Both the position numbers and the translations under genes were made by a program. Positions 9,896 to 19,123 of a stretch of 64,000 bases of DNA are shown in pieces. Below the pieces are notes generated by a model. It was not told where the DNA came from. It searched no databases and worked only from the letters and a program-made list of their open reading frames with translations. The first letter of the stretch is position 1; each line of letters begins with the position of its first letter. The stretch is from Nitrobacter winogradskyi Nb-255 (GTDB lineage Bacteria > Pseudomonadota > Alphaproteobacteria > Rhizobiales > Xanthobacteraceae). The DNA is taken from positions 3,338,094 to 3,402,093 of the forward strand of contig NC_007406.1 in NCBI RefSeq assembly GCF_000012725.1, written 5' to 3'.

Positions 9896-10204
9896 ATCGA
9901 CGAGCTAAACGCCTGGCTGCTCGACAAATGCATCACTTACGCCAAGGCGCATCGCCATCCGGAACTGGCCGATCAGACGATCTGGGACGTGTTCGAAGCC
10001 GAGCGCCCCAAGCTCGTTCCCTATGCCGGCCGGTTCGACGGCTTCCACGCGGTGCCGGCGTCTGTCTCCAAGACCTGTTTGGTACGCTTCGACAACAACA
10101 AATACTCGGTCGCGGCCAGCGCCGTCGGACGCCCGGTCGAGGTTCAGGCCTATGCCGACCGTATCGTAATCCGTCAGGACGGGCGCATCGTTGCGGAGCA
10201 TCGG
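9896..10204 (+). mobile_element. IS21-family IstA transposase, C-terminal remnant
   Basis: About 103 codons resemble the C-terminal part of IstA: IDELNAWLLDKCITYAKAH, then WDVFEAERPKL, and FDNNKYSVAASAVGRPVEV, ending RIVAEHR. No start, no N-terminal HTH and no istB are present. At 10204 the frame runs directly into antisense methyltransferase sequence. Both genes were therefore cut, probably by a deletion that joined them. Confidence 0.75.
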
Positions 10205-11452
10205 GTGCGCCTGAGCGCCGGCGATACGGATCGTCTGTAATCCGTAATCTTCATAGATGGAATCGGAGAGGCGACCGTTCTCGGTCGGCTTCCATTCAAC
10301 GGTGTCGTAGGCGAGCGGAACGCCATCGGGCGCGGCGGGCGATGCGGCTAGAGCGAGCTTCGCTGCCCGGTTCAGATAGCCGCGCACGGTGCGGGGTGCG
10401 ACCGGCGCAGCGATCGGCACGGCGATGGATGAATCGACAGGAAGCCTCGCGGGCAGATGCTCGGTTAGCCAGCCGTGCAGCGTGGCGACGTCGGGCGCGA
10501 CTCCGGGCGCGTCCGGGAAGACGGAGGGATCATCGGCGGGCAGCTTGTCGATGACGGTGAGCCGCGTCGCGAAGGTGGTGCCGTGCTTGGCATAGACCGA
10601 ACCGTCGATCGCGGCGGAGAAGACGACGCGGCCGCGCTCTTGCAGGCACGTGAAGGCGGGCGCCCAGACCGTATTGTCCTGAGAGAAGCCCGCGCCGGTG
10701 ATCGTGACAAGACGGCCGCCGGGGGCGAGGCGAGCGAGCGCGGAAGCGACATGGCGGAATGTGGCGTCCGCTACCCGGCCCTCGACGTGCGCCATGACGG
10801 AGAATGGCGGGTTCATCAGCACAACGGTGGGTACAACGGCCGCGTCCAGATGATCGTCGATCTGCGCGGCATCAAAGCGGGTGACGGAAATGGCCGGAAA
10901 GAGGAAAGAGAGCAGCGCGGCACGCATCTCGGCCAGTTCGTTGAGGACGAGCGCGCCGCCGGCGACTTCGGCGAGGATGGCGAGAAGGCCGGTGCCCGCG
11001 GACGGTTCCAGAACGCGGTCGGCCGGTGTGATCGCGGCGGCAATCGCGACGGCGAGGCTGAGCGGGGCCGGCGTCGAGAACTGCTGCAATGCCTGGCTCT
11101 CTTCGGAGCGGCGCGTATGGGTTGGAAGGAGGTCGGAGATCTTGTCGAGAAGCGGCAGGGCACGCGCCGGAGAACCAGCCTTGCGCAACAGCGCCTTGCC
11201 GTATTTGCGCAGGAACAGGACGATTGCCGCCTCGCACGCGTCATAGGCGCGCTTCCAGTCCCAGGCGCCGGTGGCGTCCGACGCGCCGAACGCCGTCGTC
11301 ATGACGCCGCGCAGGATGGCGGCGTCCACTCGCGTTCCTCGCTCGATATGCGGAAGAAGGAGCGCGGCGGCATGGATGCAGGCCGCGGGATCGACGGACG
11401 CGGAAACGGGAGCCGCCGGAACGGCTTCGGCCGCGGGGAACAGGGCGTTCAT
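10205..11452 (-). pseudogene. N-terminal half of a strawberry-notch-type DNA methyltransferase/helicase
   Basis: Plasmid and integrative-element proteins of this family are about 1400 residues, with a methyltransferase at the N-terminus and a helicase behind it. Here about 416 codons remain. The SAM-binding motif I is VLEPSAGTGLLAIL, and the adenine-type catalytic motif is VVLMNPPFSV. The start at 11452 (MNALFPAAEA) has a GAGGA box upstream. Family sequence stops at about RIAGAQAHP (near 10205). The frame then continues through antisense IS21 DNA to 9905, so the helicase part is gone. It is probably not functional as a helicase. Confidence 0.75.
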
Positions 11453-11681
11453 GGGAGATCCTCGGGAGAGCTGGACGGGAAAGCCCATGGCCGCTCTCTC
11501 TCGAACCGCACGGGCTCAAACCCGTCCCGGCATCCCCTTCCTCTCACTCGGCTGTTGCTTCCGGAATCCTGTCGGACTGGCGCTCGCCCTGGTGAGCCTT
11601 TCCGCGCAGGGCTGGAGCCTTGAAATTCGGGACGATTCCGACTATCTTACCTTCGTCTTACATTATTTCGGGTCCAGCGCG

Positions 11682-11957
11682 ATGGCCAGTGCGGAAAAGC
11701 TCACCACGACAGTCTCCACCAAGGGGCAAGTCATTTTGCCGAGCGCCATCCGCCAGCGGCGCGAGTGGAACGCTGGCACGCGCCTGACGGTCGAGGAGAC
11801 GCCCGATGGCGTGTTGCTGAAGCCGGCTCCCGCTTTTGCCGAAACCAGGCCGGGAGATGTCTTTGGCGTGTTGCCCTCGAAGGGCGGGTCGAAGACGATC
11901 GCTGAGATGGATGCTGGCATTCTCGCCGAAGCGAAGCGTCGACATGCTCGCGATTGA
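11682..11957 (+). CDS. vapB: AbrB/SpoVT-type antitoxin (VapB-like)
   Basis: A 91-residue protein with an N-terminal swapped-hairpin AbrB DNA-binding domain (TTTVSTKGQVILPSAIRQRR) and an acidic-basic C-terminal tail that would bind the toxin. Its last 14 bases overlap the PIN-domain gene, as expected of a VapBC pair. The antitoxin should neutralise the toxin and repress the shared promoter. The ATG at 11682 begins the AbrB fold; upstream in-frame codons lie inside other DNA and are rejected. Confidence 0.88.
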   Translation: MASAEKLTTTVSTKGQVILPSAIRQRREWNAGTRLTVEETPDGVLLKPAPAFAETRPGDVFGVLPSKGGSKTIAEMDAGILAEAKRRHARD

Positions 11958-12333
11958 TACCAATCTCGTTGTCCGATACCTGACCAACGATCACCCGCGA
12001 CAGTCTCCGCGTGCGCGAGCCTTGATTGACGGGCAGGCAGTTTTTGTCGCCGTCACTGTGATGCTGGAAGTGGACTGGGTGTTGCGCAGCGCCTATGGCT
12101 ACCGGCCGGCGGACATCGCTCGCGCGATGCGCTCGTTCGCGGGTCTGCCGACTGTTTCCGTAGAGGACCCCACGGTCGTTGCGGCAGCCCTCGATCTTTC
12201 TGAGAACGGCATGGACTTCGCGGATGCGCTGCATCTGTGCAAGACGACGCACTGCGAGGGCATGGCCAGTTTCGACCGGAAGTTCGTGAAGGCCGCCAGA
12301 GCCGCCGGCTACGACCGTGTCCGGGAAGCATGA
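11944..12333 (+). CDS. vapC: PIN-domain RNase toxin (VapC-like)
   Basis: A 129-residue PIN-domain ribonuclease. The first acidic residue is in MLAIDTNLVVRYL, a second acidic site lies at VMLEVDWVLRSAYGY, and the third cluster is NGMDFADALHL. This is the usual arrangement for a Mg-dependent nuclease that cuts tRNA or rRNA. It overlaps the antitoxin by 14 bases, so the two are probably translated together. It sits in plasmid-like debris, consistent with a stabilisation module. Confidence 0.88.
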   Translation: MLAIDTNLVVRYLTNDHPRQSPRARALIDGQAVFVAVTVMLEVDWVLRSAYGYRPADIARAMRSFAGLPTVSVEDPTVVAAALDLSENGMDFADALHLCKTTHCEGMASFDRKFVKAARAAGYDRVREA

Positions 12334-12393
12334 CGACGATCAACGCCGAGCCGGAAACCTCGTCGAGCCGATAAGACCCTGATTTCGATGATC

Positions 12394-12771
12394 TTAGGTA
12401 TCGGGATCATCTCCATCGAGTACCTCGGCAAGCCAGCCATCGGTGTAGATCCATGCGACGGTGCCTCCGGTGGTCAGATCGATCACATGCGCACCGCCAC
12501 CGAAACCGTCGAGGCGCGGCCTCGAGCAGGTGTCGGCGTATTGGAATCCCCAGCGGCCTGTAAGGCCAAACTCGGTGGCGCAGCGTTTGACGAACTGGAT
12601 CAGGCGCTCGGGATCGCCGGTGCCATCGTCGCGCATCCAGAGTTGAGTGCCGCCATATTCCGGTTCGATCGACAGAAGAAAGCCGCCCGACGGCGGCTCC
12701 TCGGATGCGCCTTGCTTCGAAAGCGTGTTGTAGAGTTCGAGAGCCCGAGCCGCGTTCTGGGGCGTGCCGAC
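12394..12771 (-). pseudogene. Conserved plasmid-type hypothetical protein, 5' end cut by IS
   Basis: About 125 codons are open on the minus strand up to the IS end at 12772. Visible residues include QNAARALELYNTL, GGFLLSIEPEYGGTQLWM and GGGAHVIDLTTGGTVAWIY. I do not recognise a domain. The reading has no start codon before the IS boundary that fits the conserved part, so the N-terminus was lost when the element arrived or recombined. Neighbouring fragments (methyltransferase, ParB-like) suggest the same plasmid-like source. Confidence 0.55.
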
Positions 12772-12844
12772 TGTCCGTCGTCAGATGAATTGAGACTGTT
12801 CCGGGGTCACGGGAACGGAGGTTCTGGCTCATCTGGGTTTGAGG

Positions 12845-13825
12845 TTAGGCGGCCTGCAGGTGATGCTGCAAGCGTCTTTGGTGGATGGTCTGGCGTTTGA
12901 TCCTTTCGCGTTCGGTGAGGATGGTCTGCCCGCGGCCGAAGTAGACGTCAGCGGGCGTGAGATTATCGATGCTCTCGTGATAGCGGCCGTGATTGTAGTG
13001 CTCGACGAAGGCCGCGACCTGCCGTTCAAGGTCGCCGGGCAGATAGTAGTTTTCCAGCAGGATGCGGTTCTTCAGGGTCTGATGCCAGCGCTCGATCTTG
13101 CCCTGCGTCTGGGGATGATACGGCGCGCCGCGAACGTGTTTCATGCCCTTGCCGTCGAGCCAGGTAGCGAGTTCGGCCGAGATGTATGAGGCGCCGTTGT
13201 CGCTCAACAGCCTCGGCCGATGCGCGACCGTGATCTGGTCGAGCCCCGATGCCGCCAGAGCCAGATCGAGCGTGGCGGTGACGTCATCCGCCCGCATCGT
13301 GGCGCAGAGCTTCCAGGCGACGATGAAGCGGGAGAAGTCGTCGAGCACGGTCGAGAGATAATACCAGCCCCAACCCGTGATCTTCAGGTAGGTGAAGTCG
13401 GTTTGCCAGAGCTGGTTGGGCGCTGTCGTCTTGTCCTTGAACTCAGACGCCGCCTTGATGACGATATAGGCTGGGCTGGTGATGAGATCATGAGCCTTCA
13501 GCAGCCGATATACCGACGCCTCCGAGACAAAGTAGCGCTTCTCGTCGGTGAAGCGCACCGCCAGCTCGCGCGGGCTCAGCTCCGTTTCGCGCAGCGCCAG
13601 CTCGACGATCTCGGCCCGGATTGGGTCAGGAATCCGGTTCCAGACACGATCCGGCCGCGAGCGATGATCGGCCAGAGCCTCGATCCCACCGGTGAGATAG
13701 CGATCGTACCAGCGATAGAACGTGGCGCGCGGGATGCCGAGCTTGTCCAGGGTTCGCCGTGCCGGCAGATGCGAGGCCTCGACCAGGCGAATGATCTCGG
13801 CCTTTTCGGATGCAGGATACCTCAT
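12845..13825 (-). CDS. IS3-family transposase OrfB (DDE integrase domain)
   Basis: The 326-residue catalytic subunit of the type A element. It has an N-terminal HTH region (KRTLDKLGI-like, seen here as ARRTLDKLGIPRATFYRW). The retroviral-type integrase core shows the first D in LWQTDFTYLKIT, the second in RLLSDNGASYIS, and the glutamate in HPQTQGKIERWHQTLK. The ATG overlaps the orfA stop by four bases. A fused OrfAB is expected by -1 frameshifting at the A-run just upstream. Confidence 0.92.
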   Translation of the reverse strand: MRYPASEKAEIIRLVEASHLPARRTLDKLGIPRATFYRWYDRYLTGGIEALADHRSRPDRVWNRIPDPIRAEIVELALRETELSPRELAVRFTDEKRYFVSEASVYRLLKAHDLITSPAYIVIKAASEFKDKTTAPNQLWQTDFTYLKITGWGWYYLSTVLDDFSRFIVAWKLCATMRADDVTATLDLALAASGLDQITVAHRPRLLSDNGASYISAELATWLDGKGMKHVRGAPYHPQTQGKIERWHQTLKNRILLENYYLPGDLERQVAAFVEHYNHGRYHESIDNLTPADVYFGRGQTILTERERIKRQTIHQRRLQHHLQAA

Positions 13826-14196
13826 GTGTCGTCCTCCCCATCCGCGAGCATGCTTTTTTTCAGCAGGCGGTTTTCCAGGGTGAGATCGGCCACGGCCTCC
13901 TTCAGGGCCTGCGCCTCACGGCGCAGCTCTTTCACCTCGTCCGACGTCGCGGCGCGGGCCGTGTCACCAGCGAGACGGCGCTTGCCGGCGTCGAGGAACT
14001 CCTTCGACCAGCCGTAATACATCGACGAGGCGATCCCCTCGCGCCGACACAGCTCGGCGATGCTCTCCTCGCCGCGCACGCCTTCCAGCACGATGCGGAT
14101 CTTCTCTTCAGCCGAGAACTGCCGGCGCGTTGCCCGGCGGATGTCCTTCACGACCTGCTCTGCCGGTGCTTTCTCCGGCCCGGATTTCTGTCTCAT
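13822..14196 (-). CDS. IS3-family transposase OrfA (HTH)
   Basis: A 124-residue DNA-binding protein with an HTH (EEKIRIVLEGVRGEESIAEL, then CRREGIASSMYYGW). A leucine-zipper-like C-terminus contains ALKEAVADLTLENRLLKKS, where AAAAAAA supports -1 slippage into OrfB. It begins 85 bases inside the right end of the element. Confidence 0.9.
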   Translation of the reverse strand: MRQKSGPEKAPAEQVVKDIRRATRRQFSAEEKIRIVLEGVRGEESIAELCRREGIASSMYYGWSKEFLDAGKRRLAGDTARAATSDEVKELRREAQALKEAVADLTLENRLLKKSMLADGEDDT

Positions 14197-14281
14197 CTGC
14201 GCTCCAAATTGGCTGCGATGATCCAGAAATCCTCCCTTCCCGAAAACCCCTAAACTGTCTCAAGAGCCCTGACGGCGGACA

Positions 14282-14458
14282 CGCGAGATGGCCCAACGGC
14301 GTGAACACATAATCACCTCCGTCGCGTCCGACAGCGCAAAGGACGTAGCGCGGTTCGCGCGTGGCCGCGTCGAGGCACTCCATGAGCGCAAGGTTGCCGT
14401 CGCCAGCGGCGCGCAACATGGTGTTGAAATTCGTGCGGGCGTAATCGGGAATGGCCAT
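14282..14458 (-). pseudogene. DUF6117-like small protein, C-terminus cut by IS
   Basis: The intact N-terminus MAIPDYARTNFNTMLRAA and the core YVLCAVGRDGGDYVFTPLGH match the DUF6117 type of small plasmid-associated protein. It is cut at 14281 by the IS end; the frame continues inside the element. The start at 14458 follows a GGAG-like box (AGGAGAAATCC). These small genes usually neighbour ParB-like and methyltransferase/helicase genes, as here. Confidence 0.65.
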
Positions 14459-14552
14459 GGATTTCTCCTGAAACGAAAATGGCCCGGCGGAATGCTAGGC
14501 CATGAGGTCGAAGGGAGGATATGCGTGGCGACCGAGCCGCCCCGCTGGTGTG

Positions 14553-15914
14553 TCACTCGGCGGCAATGAGAGGCGTCGGATCGCCGGTGGCTTCATCCGC
14601 CGCGCCATCGTCGTCATCAGCGAAGAACTCGGGCAACGCGACGTCGTCGCCGTTTTGCCCGGCCGAGGTTTCGGCGGCCGGCGCCTCGGCGACGAGACGC
14701 AGGGGCTCCGGCAGCCAGCCGGTGTCGGCGAGGAGTCGTTCGGCCTCCCGCGCCATGTCGTCCTTCTTCAGGTGATCGATCAGGCGCACCTTCTCCTCAC
14801 CGAGGGCCTCATGGACGGCCTGGAGAATGCGGGGCTTGGTGATGCGACCCAGGTAGTTCGCGACGGTGGGACGGAAACCGGCATCCGCCATGTCGAGGCC
14901 GGTGACGCGGGCAAGGGCGCCGTCCTCGTCGACGGTGATGAAGACGCCCGCGATGGCGATCTCGGCGGGATCATAGACGGCGGGACGGCGCTCGAAGGCG
15001 TCGAGCTGCTTTTCGATCTCGCCGAGGCGTTGGTCGATGTCGTCCGGCAGTTCGTCATAGTCGGCGTATTCGGTCTCGAGACGCTCCTGTTCCTCACGCA
15101 GCTTCTCGCGCTGGCGCTGCTCCTTCCGCGTCAGCTCCGCAAACGCGCCGGTGATCGCGCGCAGCCCGTGGTCGTGGCCGTAGGGAAGTTCGAGGTCGAC
15201 CGTGATCCATTTCCAACCTTCGGCGGCGACCTCGTCGGCGACAACCTTCAGTTTTTCCGCCACCAGGCGATCGAGCAGCGAGACATCCTTGAGCCAACCG
15301 TCTTCATCATCGTCGAAGAGGTAGCGTGGCAGCATCTGGCCGCCGGCCGCCATGTAGGCTTCGATGCCGACGAAAAGCGCGCGCTTGTCGGAGGCGGCAA
15401 CGGTGGTTTCGGTCAGCATATTCCGGATGCGCCAGGGCTCGCGGTAGTGGGACCGTTCGACGGCATCCCACACCTGTTCCTGACGAGCGTGATCCGGATG
15501 CGCGGTGAACGCCTCCAGCATCGCCAGCGTCATGCCGTCCTGGGCATAGACCTCGTGCAGCCTCGGCGAAACCTTGGCGAGCGCGAGGCGCTGATCGACG
15601 TAACGCTGGCTGGTGAAGTAGGTGCTGGCGACCTCCTCGGTGCTCATCCCACCGTCGACCATGCGCTTGAACGCCTGGAACTGGTCGAGCGGATGCAGAG
15701 CGAGCCGGAATGTGTTTTCGGCAAGCGAGTCATCGATCGCCGAAGTCTTGGCATCGGCCTTTTTGACGACGCAGGGGACGAGGCCATCGGCCGGGAAGCG
15801 GCCGGCTTCGACGAGGCGGGCGATCGCCCTGTAGCGGCGGCCGCCGGCCGGGGTCTCGAAATCGCCGGTTTCGTTTCCGTCATCATCGAGAATGGCGCGG
15901 GCATTGAGGCCCTG
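14553..15914 (-). pseudogene. ParB-like plasmid/ICE protein, N-terminus missing
   Basis: An open frame of about 453 codons, without a start, resembles the ParB/RepB-domain proteins of alphaproteobacterial plasmids. The ParB nuclease-fold motif is visible as TPAGGRRYRAIARLV, followed by SLAENTFRLALHPLDQFQAF. An HTH (STEEVASTYFTSQRYVDQRL) and a long acidic C-terminal tail come next. The first 50-60 residues of the family are absent because an in-frame stop lies at 15915-15917. An internal start at 15662 would give 369 residues but would lack the ParB domain. Confidence 0.7.
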
Positions 15915-16171
15915 TCACGTCTGGACATCGCGGTTCTCCGCGACGGGCGCCGGGAGCCTCTCTCCCAGCCCTCAACCCGTCACGGCAAACCCCGTCTGCA
16001 CTCTCACTCTCGGGGCGTTGCGGGGGCTCCCCGCAGAAAGGGTGTATCGGCAACGAAGTGCCGACCAGGGGAAGGCTTTCCCCCGCAAAGCCGCAGAAAC
16101 CCAAAGTTATAAGTATTGAATGTAAGCTGCCAAATGGACAGCCTCCGTGGCGTCGCTGAATGTCTTCGTGT

Positions 16172-16870
16172 TCACCAGATGCCCGGCATGAGCCGGAATC
16201 GGGTGCGGCGCGCATAGTCGGCGTAGCCGTCAAGCTCAGTGCGTAACAGCGCATCCTCCCAACTCGTCCGCAGGATCAGGATGGCGGTCGCGAAAGCGGC
16301 CGGGATCAGCGCCCACCATGACGCGAGCGAAAACGGTACGCCGACGAATATCATGATCGCGCTGACATAGCCGGGATGGCGCACGAATTGGTAAGGCCCG
16401 GCCGTGATGACGTGCTGGCCGCGCTCGCGCTGGATGCGCACGCCGGGCTCAAAGAAGCGATTGACGGCTTGCGCCCACGCGCCGAGCGCGATGCCGGCAA
16501 CAAGCAGGACATAGCCGAGGACCACGATTGAGAACGGGACATCCGACCAGGACATCCTGCCGGCGTCGAAGGTAGCCACCGGAATCTCCGCGACCATCGC
16601 CGGGAGCATCAAAGCGAGCAGGATGCGGTCCCAGCGTTCCGTGCCCGGCTGGAAGCGGCTGCGCGCCCGATAGATCACGGGGTTCACGCGCCACAAGACC
16701 AGCGCCGATATGCCATAGACGACAATAAGGAAGGTGACGAAGAACCACCCTGGCGACCAATCGAGGCGACCGACCGGAAGGAACACGATCGCGAGCAATG
16801 CCAGCGGCAGTCCGATCGCGTAGCTGATCGCGAGCGCTCGGGTCATCGGCGGAGGTTCGGTGACAGTCAT
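16172..16870 (-). CDS. Integral membrane methyltransferase, isoprenylcysteine-methyltransferase-like
   Basis: A 232-residue membrane protein with five to six hydrophobic helices. The C-terminal signature of the ICMT/PEMT superfamily is present: ITAGPYQFVRHPGYVS, where the HPGY binds SAM, and EDALLRTELDGYADYARR. The substrate of bacterial members is mostly unknown (phospholipid or small-molecule methylation). It is a single gene with 47 bases to its downstream neighbour. Base use looks like the core genome, not the plasmid debris to its left. Confidence 0.8.
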   Translation of the reverse strand: MTVTEPPPMTRALAISYAIGLPLALLAIVFLPVGRLDWSPGWFFVTFLIVVYGISALVLWRVNPVIYRARSRFQPGTERWDRILLALMLPAMVAEIPVATFDAGRMSWSDVPFSIVVLGYVLLVAGIALGAWAQAVNRFFEPGVRIQRERGQHVITAGPYQFVRHPGYVSAIMIFVGVPFSLASWWALIPAAFATAILILRTSWEDALLRTELDGYADYARRTRFRLMPGIW

Positions 16871-16918
16871 CTGTCCAGGTTCTTTCCCCGGAAGAAGCGG
16901 ACGCTCACGCAGGTTGGA

Positions 16919-17233
16919 TTAGCGCCTCTTCTTTCCCTTCTGATCGATCAAGACCGCCTGCTGCCATCGGCTCCGCATCTTATCGGTGCGATGAATGCAG
17001 CCTACCCAACAGCAGGGGCGCTTCTTGCCTTCCAAGAGTTCGTCACGGGTTCGCTCGATGCGACGCTGGCGTGTCTTTGGCTGTTTTGCGTCCTCCACCC
17101 AACAGATGAACTCGTTGCGACCCAGCGGCGTCAGGTTTTCCCACAGCGCAAATACTTTCGAATCCGATCGCAAGGCCGCCTGAAGGTCTTTGCCTGCTTT
17201 GTGGACGGTGCCGTGTGGAAAGGTGTTCGCCAT
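16919..17233 (-). CDS. YdeI/OmpD-associated-like protein
   Basis: A 104-residue basic protein of the YdeI-like family: ALWENLTPLGRNEFICWVED then KTRQRRIERTRDELLEGKK, with cysteines in KRPCCWVGC. The biochemical role is not known. The ATG at 17233 has GGAGG at the right distance, and the longer frame to 17281 is not needed. Confidence 0.7.
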   Translation of the reverse strand: MANTFPHGTVHKAGKDLQAALRSDSKVFALWENLTPLGRNEFICWVEDAKQPKTRQRRIERTRDELLEGKKRPCCWVGCIHRTDKMRSRWQQAVLIDQKGKKRR

Positions 17234-17410
17234 GCAACCTCCAACAATGCGGCCAGCGGATGAGTTCCGGGTTTCATGCACCGGAGGGCGGAACCCGCCG
17301 CTTCACGAATCTCGTTAGTCGATGATCTCGGCGCCCTCAGCGTTCAAACGGGGACCGTCCTTCTTCTCCTGTCGTCGTTCAGGCGGGTGCCGGAAGCGGT
17401 TTATGGCGTG

Positions 17411-17704
17411 CTACCGTGCCCCTTCGCTTACCCAATCCTCGTGCCCGTGGCGCACGCGGACAATGAGGACGCCGTCCTCCTCGATCCGGTAGATGACAAG
17501 ATGGGCCTTGAAGGGATGGATACGCATCGGTGGCGACAACTCGTGACGCTCCCGCGCCATGCGGGGATTGGCCGCGATCAGGTCGAGGATCGCAAACAGA
17601 TCATCATGGTATTGCCTCGCCTGCGCGGGACCGAACAGGCGCACGCCTTCTTCGGCAATACCGATAATGTCGTCTTCCGCCGCGAGAGAGAGGCGAAAGC
17701 TCAT
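17411..17704 (-). CDS. parE: ParE-type toxin
   Basis: A 97-residue toxin of the RelE/ParE fold. The sequence shows RLSLAAEDDIIGIAEEGVRL near the N-terminus, with the typical YHDDLFAILDLIAANPRMAR in the middle. It ends HLVIYRIEEDGVLIVRVRHG before the tail. Family members inhibit DNA gyrase. The start overlaps the parD stop by one base (TGATG), so the pair is translationally coupled. Confidence 0.9.
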   Translation of the reverse strand: MSFRLSLAAEDDIIGIAEEGVRLFGPAQARQYHDDLFAILDLIAANPRMARERHELSPPMRIHPFKAHLVIYRIEEDGVLIVRVRHGHEDWVSEGAR

Positions 17705-17958
17705 CAGCCGTTGCCGCGCGGCGTTCCAGCGCGTTTGACCGCTTCAGCAAACAGCGCGTCTTTGGAACGATTGCCGGCGCCGCTATTCAGACCTTCATCG
17801 ACAAAGCGCTGCATGGCCGCAATCTTGTCATTGCGCTCCTGATCCTTGCGGATCAAATCGCGTACATAGTCGCTCGCATTGGCGTAGCGACCTGTTTCGG
17901 CTTGCGCTTCGACCCAGTCCTTCATCGCGTCGGGCAAGGATACGTTCATCGTTGCCAT
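17704..17958 (-). CDS. parD: ParD-type antitoxin
   Basis: An 84-residue ribbon-helix-helix antitoxin: MNVSLPDAMKDWVEAQAETG with YANASDYVRDLIRKDQER, the ParD/CC2985 signature. The start is the ATG at 17958 with GGAGG upstream. Expected to bind ParE and repress the operon. Confidence 0.9.
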   Translation of the reverse strand: MATMNVSLPDAMKDWVEAQAETGRYANASDYVRDLIRKDQERNDKIAAMQRFVDEGLNSGAGNRSKDALFAEAVKRAGTPRGNG

Positions 17959-18070
17959 ATCAAACCTCCATACCTCGTCAGCATGGCATACTTTGGCAAA
18001 GATTGTCAATTTCCTGCTGCCTCTGCAATGTGAGTTCGGCTAGAACCTTATCGCTTTCCAGCGCTTCAAT

Positions 18071-18328
18071 TCATGACATGCGCTCCGACCTCCACAGGCC
18101 GTCCTTGCTTTGGACGAGACGCCAAGTCCAGCGCGATACCTGCGTTCCCTTCGCCGTATGATAGGCGGGAATAGAGAGATGGATGGCATTGCCCACGGCG
18201 TACCACTCGGCGATCACCGTCACTCCGTCGCCAAACTCGACGAGGCATCCAGGTCCCGATTTCTGGTCATCATCTACGGTGACGCGGCCGCGCCGGAACG
18301 CATGGCTATGAGGAAACACGAAACGCAT
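18071..18328 (-). CDS. Conserved hypothetical protein
   Basis: An 85-residue protein of unknown function with AHLS-like core AIHLSIPAYHTAKGTQVS and WRLVQSKDGLWRSERMS. No signal peptide or cofactor motif is seen. The first ATG is at 18328; a TTG at 18385 would lengthen it by 19 residues. It is listed because it forms a coherent coding frame with a single-domain look. Confidence 0.5.
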   Translation of the reverse strand: MRFVFPHSHAFRRGRVTVDDDQKSGPGCLVEFGDGVTVIAEWYAVGNAIHLSIPAYHTAKGTQVSRWTWRLVQSKDGLWRSERMS

Positions 18329-18445
18329 TGCTGGCACCCGATCGCCGGTCGCCACGCTGGGCCGTTGAGATATTAGCCCGAACAAGGTGAAGCGACAGCC
18401 GTCGCTGATGTCTTTGAACGCTTACGCTGTGAAGAAGCCGCGACG

Positions 18446-18703
18446 TCAATCATCCAGCTTCTTGTTCTTGAGCGTGAAGTCGGTGTTGAATTTCAGATCG
18501 TATGATCGACCATCGTTGCACGACGCATTGCCTACCTCGAATTCGCGGTCATCGTCATCCCACTCCATCTTGCCGCCGGTACAGCCTTGGGCCGTAAGGG
18601 CAGAGATCAACTTGTCACCCTCGGTCTCAGTGACCACCCGGTCGGCCTTCGCCGGAACAGCAAGGGCCACAAAAACTGAAAGCGACGTGAGCAGCATACG
18701 CAT
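18446..18703 (-). CDS. Small secreted PepSY-like protein
   Basis: An 85-residue protein with a signal peptide (MRMLLTSLSVFVALAVPAKA). The mature domain has DKLISALTAQGCTGG, MEWDDDDREFEV and two cysteines that may pair. The pattern (GC-GG-ME, then D-rich strand) is like small periplasmic PepSY proteins. The role is unknown; an inhibitor or metal-related function is possible but not shown. Confidence 0.7.
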   Translation of the reverse strand: MRMLLTSLSVFVALAVPAKADRVVTETEGDKLISALTAQGCTGGKMEWDDDDREFEVGNASCNDGRSYDLKFNTDFTLKNKKLDD

Positions 18704-19123
18704 GACCCGGCTCTCCCTTTCTTTTACAGCAGCTTATCGCGTGACCGGGCAGCAATATGACCATTGCGCGATATCTGCCGATCAACGGCACAGGCTTCAA
18801 CGCTGTGTCGATCGATCGCTCCGATCGTTTACTACTGAATTGCCAGAACCCCGCGATGAATCCGAAAGTGTTGCGCTAACGCTTTTCGTCTCGGAGCTGC
18901 GTGCTTCGCCCCGCCCGGCGGCGTCATAAAGATCACCAGCGACGCCAACGCGGAAGCCCCGCGATAACTTGAACTCGGCCCCTAGTCTTCGAAAGCGGCG
19001 GCCCCGACCAAAATCATTTCCGAGCGTCCACAATGTTCCCGCATTCGGGAGCGATTGCAGGTCATGTTTCCAGGTTTGGGAATGGCACTCCCCCGCGCCG
19101 GTTGCGCAAAGGACAAGAGAGCC
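18704..19123. other. Intergenic stretch with no supported gene
   Basis: A 420-base stretch. The minus-strand frame through 18797-19207 has no family resemblance I can name. It is probably the upstream region of the two flanking divergent genes. Confidence 0.45.

Larger units (their letters stand above)
12772..14281 (-). mobile_element. IS3-family insertion sequence, type A, copy 1
   Basis: A 1510-base element with terminal inverted repeats: left TGTCCGTCGTCAG, right the complement of TGTCCGCCGTCAG. Two overlapping reading frames encode an OrfA/OrfB pair, with an A7 slippage run at the end of orfA. It is almost identical to 32099-33608; the only protein difference I see is Ile/Thr in OrfA. 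The flanks (GAC left, CGC right) show no target duplication. Genes on the two sides are different, so a deletion or recombination followed insertion. Confidence 0.93.

Noticed and set aside
10475..11623. Plus-strand open frame of 382 codons
   Set aside because: Antisense to the methyltransferase with EPSAGTG and NPPF motifs.
14502..16112. Plus-strand open frame of 536 codons
   Set aside because: It is the opposite strand of the ParB-like fragment, whose motifs are clear on the minus strand.
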